Below are positions 23,913 through 32,315 of a stretch of DNA of 64,000 bases, one piece after another. The notes below the pieces were generated by a model. It was not told the DNA's origin, did no database searches, and saw only the letters and a program-made list of their open reading frames with translations. A program made the position numbers and the translations under genes. This DNA is from Maniola hyperantus. Lineage: Eukaryota; Arthropoda; Insecta; Lepidoptera; Nymphalidae. The number at the start of each line of letters is the position of its first letter. Within the stretch, counting starts at the first letter, position 1. Location: positions 8,990,001-9,054,000 of the forward strand of contig NC_048554.1 of NCBI RefSeq assembly GCF_902806685.2, in the 5' to 3' direction.

Positions 23913-25091
23913 TAGTTTTGACAAAGATGGCAGAAAAGCTGTATACAAGCATCTGGATGATCTGGATGTTAAATAATACTTACTACCTACCTAATAAGAT
24001 TCAAAGTAGGCTTTTCAATGTCTTCAGAAGTTTGTATCAAATACGTCATCTAACGATTCCTTTTGATCGTAGACCGCTAAAAAAATGTTTTTTCTTTTTA
24101 ACTAGCCAAATGAAATCTCGTAGCTATATTATTTATGTTCACTCATATATGTTAAGTGTACTTATAAAATACATTGTTATAACATGTCATTGTGATGAGC
24201 TCTTGGCCTATTAAAGTAATGGCGTTATAAAGCGACTTTGATGCTACGGTCCTAATGCAGTAGATCTTCACAGATCAATTACCCCCATTGACTTAATATT
24301 CCAACAAGGAGAAGACCTGTTGAAATATTCAGCAGCAGAGGCGAAGCTTTGTTTTGAGTACGCTCTCTAGAGGAGGGCGCTTTTTATGAGTAGATGTCTG
24401 CATTATCGTAAACATTCAGATATATGTACGGTGTATGAAATATTTAATATGTTTTCGGCATTGATTTTTGCGAGAGTGGAAACGTTATGGGGTGAATATA
24501 TTGCTCTTTTTTGGTGTTAGGTATTCGGTTGAAAATATTTTAATGTTTGACTTGGGTTATTTAAAACACCTTTGTTCAATGTTTTAAACAATAAGTAAAG
24601 TGAGGTCAAATTATGGAATTTTTGCGTATTTCAATAACAATTATTGGATTCTTAGATAACGGATTTATTTAGATCGTTACTTACAAAGCGAAAACGCAGG
24701 ATTTTATGAGCCCGGAGTTTTAAGGTCTTATAATATATGGCTTATAAAAAGCTATAAGTTTATAGGGACCTGTGCTAAGGACATTATGTGAATTTGGGTT
24801 GATAACTGTACATAACGCTGAGTAGGTACTGATTACTGTATAGGTACGGTACATAACAAATATCTAACCCTACAATTATAAAGAAAAAAAAACATATTAC
24901 TTACTTCAAACTTTAGAATAATCTTTTGTACTTATATAAAATATCCTACCTTTATTTAAACATCTAAACATCTAAACAGTGTATAACTTTAGAAAAGATC
25001 TAAAACCGTCCTGTAATTCAAGTAATCCATGGATAGAAATAACCCTGTCAATTGCCTTCAACATAAGTCGATATTGCGACGTCTACACTTG
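23913..25091. other. No gene seen (intron 2, before the LTR element)
   Basis: AT-rich. The 98-codon frame 23918-24214 lies next to the MITE, is compositionally AT-driven and has no domain. Confidence 0.45.
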
Positions 25092-25095
25092 AGGT
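25092..25095. repeat. Target site duplication AGGT (left)
   Basis: AGGT directly precedes the 5' LTR and is repeated at 35139-35142 directly after the 3' LTR. The next outer bases differ, so the duplication is 4 bp. Confidence 0.9.
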
Positions 25096-25897
25096 TGTTG
25101 TAGGCACCTTCTCGGCATCGCCAAAATAGAAACATTATTTTATTATTTTACTGAGTTCCTAGAAAGGCATTCGTATAATGCTGTCGGCAATAACTTTTTT
25201 TTTTTTTTCTTTTCGCCGCCTTCTAGAAATCCTAATGAACAAAAAACATTTTTAGTACTCTATACGCGGACAAACAAAAAATAAGAAACGACCAAAGTGA
25301 GTCGTTCTCATAGCAATAAATAATAGGCAAGGCGCCATAAAGCGATAGTTCTGAATACAGTTTTTACGCTCGAGGGTACGAAAATGCGAAACAGATGTGG
25401 TTCAGATTTTACCATTGCAACTAGAGATTTTTTTCTGCCGAGTGATTTTTGTTGACAGAGAAGGCGATAGTTTGGAGGAAGCGAGAGGGGACAAACTCGG
25501 AAGCGGGGGAGACGACAGGCAAGGGGGAGCGCAGGAGTCGCACAGGACAGTTCGAATCAACCTCGCAAAGGGGACAGAAGTGTGACGTGTGACGCGGGAG
25601 TGCCACGACGAAGCTCTACGTTTCCGAGCGGCCTTCCTTCCTTAAAATCTCTTTGTTTAACGAGTTTGTCCGGGTACCTTTTATCCTTAATATCTGTATA
25701 AAGTCGATAAGTGGAAATTAATTAAAGCCAGTGTTAAACAAGACGGTCTACACTTTCCAGTCTATGGGTAATGTACAACTTAAACTGTCTTATTATGTAA
25801 TATCCGAGGATCTCTTAAAATTACAACATATAATTGCTTGCCGGAATTAAATATAGAACGTGATTTTCAAAGTAATAGAAGCGAGTATACTATCGAC

Positions 25898-26089
25898 ATG
25901 GATAATAAATTACCTCTACAAGTCTGGAATGGCTTAGATCAAATTTGTCTGAGCTTATTTCTAATCTTCTTAATACTGCTGGCTTGTATAATGTTCAAGG
26001 AAGCATGGGTCAAGTGCACCCAATGGGTTAGTGGTTACAGACCTAGCCGCGATCCGAAAATACTTAACATAGAAATGTTAAATTTGTGA
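25898..26089 (+). CDS. LTR-encoded small membrane protein candidate (5' LTR copy)
   Basis: An ATG in strong context (G at -3, G at +4) opens 63 codons. About residues 16-35 form a single hydrophobic membrane segment (ICLSLFLIFLILLACIMF), preceded by an acidic/polar N-terminus and followed by a basic, Trp-containing tail (TQWVSGYRPSRDPK). The frame stays open upstream of the ATG to about 25838. It lies wholly within the LTR, so the element carries it twice. I do not recognise it. It could be a chance ORF, but the clear membrane segment in otherwise AT-rich LTR sequence is worth noting. Confidence 0.35.
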   Translation: MDNKLPLQVWNGLDQICLSLFLIFLILLACIMFKEAWVKCTQWVSGYRPSRDPKILNIEMLNL

Positions 26090-26289
26090 AAGCCAAGATA
26101 GGTTGCTTTTACGATGTCCTCGGATATGATTATTATGTTCGCTGTAATAACACATGTTGTCTGTATTTCGTGTCTCCATATGTAAAAGGTTCGTAGGACT
26201 GTAGCTTATAGACTGTACTTCTAAGATTAATGTACATAATTGTAATTTAAATATAAAAAGTGTATATAACATCAGCCCAAGGGTTTTTT

Positions 26290-26391
26290 GGTCAGGGCAT
26301 TCTATTTTTCCCTTGAAAATATAGCATGGCTTTTGAATAGAGTGCCCGACCACTGGGAAAAGAAACATAAAGGACTTTTCTTCCAGTGGTC
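26290..26391 (+). other. Alternative stem-loops in the LTR
   Basis: TGGTCAGGGCATTCTAT near 26290 pairs imperfectly with AATAGAGTGCCCGACCA near 26336. GACCACTGG at 26348-26356 pairs with CCAGTGGTC at 26383-26391. The two stems share the GACCA segment, so they are mutually exclusive folds. The 3' LTR copy is at about 33509-33610. This may mark an RNA structure near the transcript end or start; the role is unknown. Confidence 0.5.
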
Positions 26392-27924
26392 AGAGTAGAG
26401 TTTTGCTCCATCAGAGATTTGACTAATACATTTAACAAAGTAAAGTACAATAAATAGATTTTGAATTAACCAACCTCTTTCATTTATTATAATATTAGTC
26501 TGGTTTTTCAAAAGAGGTCAAGAGATAAGGGGCTACATCGATCTATGGTCTGAGTCAAACAAGAGATTAAATTATAGCTCAATGTAATAATATTATTACT
26601 ACCTACCTATGTGATATGAGCCCTTACCGCTTGACGCTTTCGTGAAATGAGTTACCCTACCTAGCATTATAGAGACAATAGACAGTGTGAAACAATAGAC
26701 GAGAGGAACTAACTACCTCTTTGCCACACAAGGTTCATTTCTTTCTTAGAATTATTGATGAACTTAACCTCATACTAACCCGAGGATAAAGAGCTATTTC
26801 CAATACCTTCCATAGCTAGTTAATACAGGAATAGGTCTCTGTAGATATCTTAATCTAGACAAGATAGAATGCTATCACCTTAGTAAGCTACCGTTTGCAA
26901 ATACTGTACTAGCACATAATTTAAATTGCTAGCTTTAGTACGATACAACGACATTGAAACGAGAGGAGGATCTAGCTGCTGTTGGGGACTTCAATGAGTT
27001 GAAAGTGCTAAGTAAACATACTTTTCATCTGAGTCTAAGTACATAACGGGGCGAATGGCATTTGGTATAGTGACAACATATATATATACATATCGTCTTA
27101 CCTTTGGGTTCGACTATCATAGCTTGGCTGTTCCTGATGGGCAACCGCTAGCGGCATCGTCTGGGCATACCAAACACGCCCTCCCCAGCACGAATGAGTT
27201 GGTTCGACCTGACTTGGCCAAGTCAAAAACCATACCATAACAATTTATATATATCAAAATCCATGGTACATGGGGCGGGCTCTAAGCCCACATAGTTAGC
27301 TCCTGGCACTAGTTGTCAGTCGAGGATATAACCGCTTCTCAGCGTGATAAAAGGACCAACTCTGTGCAGCCCCCATAACTTGATATCAAGGCTGTTTTAA
27401 CAGCGTAGGGATAATCTCAATGCTACGGGACGATGGTTAGAATGGGCTAGAGACTAGAATTTCTAGTCTAGCACTTGGGCGGCAAAATTATCTCCCTCAT
27501 CCCGTTTCGGAAAACCCTAATTTCATACTTGTTCGATCAGCCTTAGTCTTACGCTTGCGCGAGATCTAATTGGCAAAATTCATTAAATAACATCGCGAGT
27601 ACCTATAATGGGACGGGACGAAAAAAGCCAACCACTGTTTACCCCAGGAACCCAGCTATTTTGAAAAGGAATTCTAACGAATTCACAAAGGAAAGTACCG
27701 CCAAGGTACCTGAATGCATTCGCTCACTGTTATTGTACTGTGACATGACCGGTACACTACCGAGCACCGACCTATTATTTTACGAAAAAGGGGATTTAGT
27801 TACTATCTATCATACTGACTAGATTGATTAGCCACTTGATTAACTTTGAACGAAGTACATGTCCTTCCATTTTATTGTTTGAAAAGAAAATTTGACGATC
27901 ACGCATCCGGGCCACCACAGAAAA

Positions 27925-27942
27925 TGGTACCGCAAGACCAGG
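27925..27942 (+). other. Putative primer binding site
   Basis: Five bases after the 5' LTR the sequence reads TGGTACCGCAAGACCAGG. It begins with the TGG expected opposite a tRNA CCA end. I cannot assign the tRNA. Confidence 0.5.
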
Positions 27943-28500
27943 ATCCAGATACGTACTCGAAATAACGATACGACTGGATATAAATAAAAAGAAAAAAAAA
28001 TATATATATATGATATACACAACGTAGAAACAGTAGGGACCATTTGCAAACAACATATGGAGAGACGAAATACAGATTGCATGTTATTACATATATAATG
28101 ATTATGCTTAGAAATGTACAATTTACAGGAATTTCCAACAAGCTGGTGTACTTGTCATTTTAATTATAATGTATTATAACATTTACAAGCTATCCTAGGA
28201 TATAGGGGGAGCATAAAGAAGCTGCATATCTTATATAAGATGTATCTATTACAGGATCATTAAGGAGCGGCGGTACCCAGGAACCTGTTTCCTTGCTTAA
28301 CCCTAGACTAAGCTTTATCTATACTTAAGATTATTATTACATCTGTAACTTCGCCAACTCCAAGCGTAAACACTGTACTCAACTTACCTAACTACTAACA
28401 AAGTAGGCGTGAGTAAACGGACAAACCGAACTTTGTCGGAGTAACGGAACCACCGGGCAACAGTAGAGCAATTTTAAAGAGAATATAATAACAAATAGTT
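27943..28500 (+). other. LTR element leader (untranslated)
   Basis: About 560 bp between the primer site and the gag ATG, AT-rich, with no supported gene. The minus-strand frames here are low-complexity and are not considered real. Confidence 0.6.
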
Positions 28501-29660
28501 ATGCCGCCAAGCAAGGTAAAACGTAATACTAGGAAAAAACCAGAGGTCTCACAAACCCAAGTCCAGGTAGGGACATTCGTAGAAACCGGACCGTCCACTA
28601 GCCAAACATCGGAGCTCGGCGAGATAGGAACGGATACGCGAAATGAGACCGTAACCAACTCGACTTTAGAGTTGATTTTGAAAAAATTAGGCGAATTTGA
28701 AAAAAAAATTGCAAACCCTAGCATTAGTAGATAATACGAGTGTTCTATCGAGCGAGGCTAACAATGTATCGGATAATTGTAGTCTAGATAGGCAAGAATC
28801 TACCAGCTCAGGTTCGAACGCGCCTAACGCGTCATCCACTGAGACAAGAAACGTCTATGTGGTACAACCATCTATAAATAAACCTAACTTTGATGGTAAA
28901 CCGTTGACCAATCCTATAACTTTTTTGAAGAAGTTGAATAGATATATTAAGGCAGTAAATGGGTCTGATCGGGGGGTAGACATCGCGTTAGGGTGCATTA
29001 CGGGTCATGCACGAAAGGTCATGGATCTTTACTCAAAAAAATTGGGTAACTTTCACCGATTTTGAAACGGATTTTAGACGCGTTTACTGGACGGAACAAA
29101 TCCAGGAGTCAGTTAGGTATAAACTGATTAATGCGACTTATACTAGTGAGTCTGGGATGTCTATGTCGGAACATTTCGCAAATTATGCTGAGTCAATGCA
29201 ATCACTAACAATCGCATTCAGTGAAAGAGATTTAGTTAACTCCATCATGAGACATTTTCCGATAGACATGCAACGCTTGTGGTTTACACGACAGGGCGAG
29301 GTGACCATAATGGATGGTATAAATTTCTTACGAAGTCTTGAACAAAACATTAGCGAGAAATCGAAAGGTATTGCGCGGGTCGCGTCAGGTAGAACGTATA
29401 GAGATAGACAATACGGTAGGTCGATCCCGGCACAACCCGTCGTTGCAACGATATCAACTAGCAGGCGAGTAGGTAACTCTAATGCAGGTAGAGGACGTGG
29501 ATACCGTCGGGGGTATGCAGGTAACAGATCGTATTACGGTAAACCTACATTCAACAAAAACGAGAATGTAAACAACAGACCGGCTGTTGCGTTTGTGAAG
29601 GAAAGCGGTAGCGGTATCGGACCGAAACCAGTGGAGGAAAACACACTAGCAAAAAACTAG
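28501..29660 (+). pseudogene. gag: gag of the LTR element, two frameshifts
   Basis: The reading frame starts at ATG 28501 (protein begins MPPSKVKRNTRKKPE). It shifts frame in a 9-A run at 28700-28708 and again in a 7-A run at 29035-29041, then stays open to TAG 29658-29660. The middle part has a capsid-like stretch around FLKKLNRYIKAV, and the last part has HFANYAESMQ. The C-terminus is RG-rich (GRGRGYRRGYAGN) and has no CCHC zinc knuckle, so RNA binding may rely on the RG tail. Each shift is equivalent to one extra A. That pattern suits mutation at homopolymers or long-read sequence error equally well. Confidence 0.75.
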
Positions 29661-30457
29661 ATTCCCCCACACATACGCGGTCCAATGTTTTGACGTTTTG
29701 TGACGAAAGGGGTGAACGGACCACGAGGCGCGATGCGACTAACGTAGCTTACAATATTCTGATTAACAACGGCTGGAAACCAGGGCATAGTCTGGGGGGC
29801 AAGTTGAATGGCATTCAACGACGCTTGAGAGTTAGTGCGATTTCCGACGGGTTCGATTCCCAACAGGAAAACAGAGGCATAGCAATCTTATTGGAAAATC
29901 AGTTTAACAATGTATTGGAATGTTATGAGAGAGGAGCCAAGTGTGAGCATGACGTAAGGAATAGTGTGAAACTGTATACAATGTTCCACGACCTCGATAG
30001 TGAGTCTACCGATGTAGGTATCGATTATTCCTTGCCTAAATTACCCGAGGTATGTGTTAAGTTATACGGCAACCTTGTAAGGGCCCTCATAGATACAGGA
30101 AGTCAGATTAGTGGAATGACTAGAGAATTGTACGATTCGATTGTTAGAGAGAGAGGAACGCTACCTGAAATCGCTATTCCATCCTTACAGATTCAGGGAG
30201 CTTTTGGTTCTAGAAGCGAGAGTACCAACCGGTTGGTTTTGATAGAATTCCAATTGGGAAACACTTTAGTCGAGCCACCCATTTTAATAATGCGACGGTT
30301 GCCTAGATCGTTAATACTAGGTTATGATTGGTTAGAAAGAGTAAAAGGGATAATTAACTGTGGGAGTGAACGGACGATGACCATAGAACATTTAGAAGTT
30401 AGGTCTTGTGTTAGGCTAAATTCTGATTGCGAGATTGAAAGGTTAGGGGGAGAGTAG
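29612..30457 (+). CDS. pro: Protease region of the LTR element with N-terminal G-patch
   Basis: This -1 frame overlaps the end of gag by about 49 nt. It has no ATG at its head, so expression by frameshift is expected. After the overlap comes a G-patch-like segment (NNGWKPGHSLGGKLNGIQRR, about 29762-29821), then the aspartic protease with ALIDTGSQISG (DTGS at about 30092-30103) and the closing ILGYDWL motif (about 30314-30334). These are the expected features of a Ty3/gypsy protease. The frame ends at TAG 30455-30457, but the same frame continues directly into RT, so this is either a nonsense mutation or a readthrough site. G-patches next to retroviral proteases are known in betaretroviruses, where they follow the protease. 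Confidence 0.85.
   Translation, partial: RYRTETSGGKHTSKKLDSPTHTRSNVLTFCDERGERTTRRDATNVAYNILINNGWKPGHSLGGKLNGIQRRLRVSAISDGFDSQQENRGIAILLENQFNNVLECYERGAKCEHDVRNSVKLYTMFHDLDSESTDVGIDYSLPKLPEVCVKLYGNLVRALIDTGSQISGMTRELYDSIVRERGTLPEIAIPSLQIQGAFGSRSESTNRLVLIEFQLGNTLVEPPILIMRRLPRSLILGYDWLERVKGIINCGSERTMTIEHLEVRSCVRLNSDCEIERLGGE
29651..29657 (+). promoter_or_regulatory. -1 ribosomal frameshift site A_AAA_AAC (gag to pro)
   Basis: In the gag frame the sequence reads gcA AAA AAC TAG, so the canonical slippery heptamer sits directly before the gag stop. Slipping back one base enters the protease frame, which is open from 29612 through the overlap and on to 30454. Six bases downstream a CCCCC run (29664-29668) could pair with GGGG (29709-29712), but a real pseudoknot would need folding analysis. 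The same heptamer is used for gag-pro in betaretroviruses. Confidence 0.8.
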
Positions 30458-32076
30458 AATGCAGCCACAATTAACTTGATTCTAGATCAAGATTCCGGAA
30501 CAATAGATCAGAGAGTATCGAGTAGGGACATAAGTAGTGAGAAAATTATAGAATCCCAATTGGAAAAATCGAACATAAGTAATGAACATAGGATACTCTT
30601 ATTGCCTGTGTTGGACAAACACTGTAAAATATTTGTAGAGAAGTTAGGACTAACAGGCAGATACGAACACATTATCAAACTAACAGATGAGGAACCCTTT
30701 ACAAGGCATAGTTATCCAGTGCCTTTGGCCTATAGGGAACAGGTTAAGACGGAATTAGACGAGTTAGAAAGTTTGGGAGTGACAAAGCAGGATGTCACAC
30801 CGTATTGCAGCCCACTCACCTTTACTAGGAAGCGCGACGGGTCAATAAGGCTCTTGTTAGACGCTCGCGAGTTGAATAAGAAAATGATAGGAGACGCAGA
30901 GACCCCGCCTCTTACTTCTGAGATTTTACAATCTTTTCACGGGGTGAATTACATTAGATTAATCGATCTAAACAATGCTTACTTTCAAATACCGTTACAT
31001 AAAGATTCGAGGAAATATACCGGATTTTTATTTTTGGGACGTACCCACACTTATCAAGTGTTACCTCAAGGTTTGAAAACATCTGTAGCGGGCTTTTCTA
31101 GAGCCATGGATATCATATTGGAAGGCGTGCGTGAATTCTGTGTGAATTACCTAGATGACATTGTAATATTCACGAAAGGCGACATCAATTTACATCTAGA
31201 GCACCTAGATCGGGTACTAGATAGAATAGAAGCAGCAGGGTTAACAGGTAGACTAAATAAATGTCGGTTCTTATGTGACGAGGTGAAGCTGTTAGGCCAT
31301 ATAGTGAACACGGACGGAGTGTGTATGGACCCTGAACGGGTAGATGCCATATTAAAATTTCCCATACCTCGAACCATAAAACAATTAAGGGGTTTTTGGG
31401 TGTAATTAACTATTATAGAAGGTTCATTTCCAAGTATAGCGAAGTAGTTAGGCCGCTTTGTAATCTTTTGAAACTCGGTACGAAATGGACGTGGACGAAA
31501 GAAATAAATGATTGTTTTGAGAAGGTCAAGGGTCTATTTATAGATACGATACTTTTAACGCATCCAAATCCGAAGGATACCTATTATTTACAAACTGATA
31601 GTAGTAACCTAGGTGTCTCGGGATATGTTTTCCAACTAGATAATGAGGGAGAAGAGAGAGTGTTAGGTTTCTGTAGCAAGGCACTTACGTTAGCGGAGAG
31701 TAAATGGACAGTGACGGAATTAGAGTTATGGGCTATCATATTTAGCTTGTCTAAATTCGAAACATACTTGTGAGGCGCGAAATTAGTGATAAGAACAGAC
31801 CATAAGAGCTTAGTATTTCTACAAACGTGTAAGTTATTGAGCGCACGGATGATACGCTGGGTGCATTACATAGGACGTTTTGATTACACTGTGGAGCACG
31901 TGAAAGGGAAGCTAAACACGGTGGCGGATGTGTTATCGCGACACATAGCAGGCACCACCGATGTCTTAACAAACAAAGCATCGGGTCCTGAAATGAATTT
32001 GCTTAGGGCATCGTTAGAACGAGTAATACGAGATCAATGGAAAGAAATAGGTAGCCTTCAGAGACACTTAAAATAA
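30458..32076 (+). pseudogene. pol: Reverse transcriptase and RNase H of the LTR element (interrupted)
   Basis: In phase with the protease, after the TAG, the frame encodes RT with YCSPLTFTRKRDGSIRLLLD, LIDLNNAYFQIPL, LPQGLKT and VNYLDDIVIF. These are the fingers, first catalytic Asp, LPQG and catalytic YLDD box. At 31393-31397 a run of five T shifts the frame, and it resumes at NYYRRFIS. RNase H follows with LQTDSS, TELELW, RTDHKSL and ADVLSR, the four acidic positions of the active site. A TGA at 31771-31773 cuts it between TELELW and RTDHKSL. The final stop is TAA 32074-32076. No integrase follows: only 239 bp separate this stop from the 3' LTR. Confidence 0.9.
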
Positions 32077-32315
32077 AAGCACAACTATAGGAAAGAAAGG
32101 AGTGAGGCTTTTTTTTGAGACTTGTGCGCACGAAAGAATACCTGTCACGTCTGCCGGGGCGAACAGTACATAGAATTGACTTTTGAAAAAAAAAAAAAAA
32201 AAAGTAGGTAATTAAATATAGTTAGTGAAATAGAGTTTCTTTTTTTTGACCCCTTGCAAAATACAAGGTATGGAATATAGTACAAAAGGAAAAATAAACT
32301 TATTTCGGGGGAGTG
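32077..32315 (+). other. Internal 3' end of the LTR element, integrase absent
   Basis: This stretch holds an 18-A run near 32186-32203, T-rich sequence and the polypurine tract. I saw no HHCC finger or DDE motif in any frame. A short open stretch in another frame (32072-32170) has no recognisable domain. Confidence 0.7.
32307..32313 (+). other. Putative polypurine tract
   Basis: GGGGGAG lies two bases before the 3' LTR, where plus-strand priming is expected. It is short for a polypurine tract. Confidence 0.5.

Larger units (their letters stand above)
25096..27919 (+). repeat. 5' long terminal repeat (2,824 bp)
   Basis: It starts TGTTGTAGGC and ends CCACCACA, so it has TG...CA ends. By eye it matches the 3' copy except at about 26255-26260, where AAAAAG stands opposite AAATG: one substitution and one 1-bp length change. 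It contains short open frames at 25397-25585, 25898-26089 and 27055-27240 and strong inverted repeats at 26290-26391. The promoter position within it is not clear. Confidence 0.96.

Noticed and set aside
23918..24214. 98-codon open frame in intron 2
   Set aside because: AT-driven composition, no domain, and it starts at the edge of a MITE.
27095..27130. B-box-like GGGTTCGACTATC in the LTR
   Set aside because: No A box at the right distance and no cloverleaf. Probably chance.
27796..28141. Three overlapping minus-strand frames of 80-93 codons
   Set aside because: They lie in the primer-site and leader region of the LTR element, are Phe/Tyr/Ile-rich from AT-rich DNA, and have no domain.
32186..32203. 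18-A run as evidence of a processed pseudogene or LINE insertion
   Set aside because: It lies inside the LTR element before the polypurine tract, with no target duplication around it.
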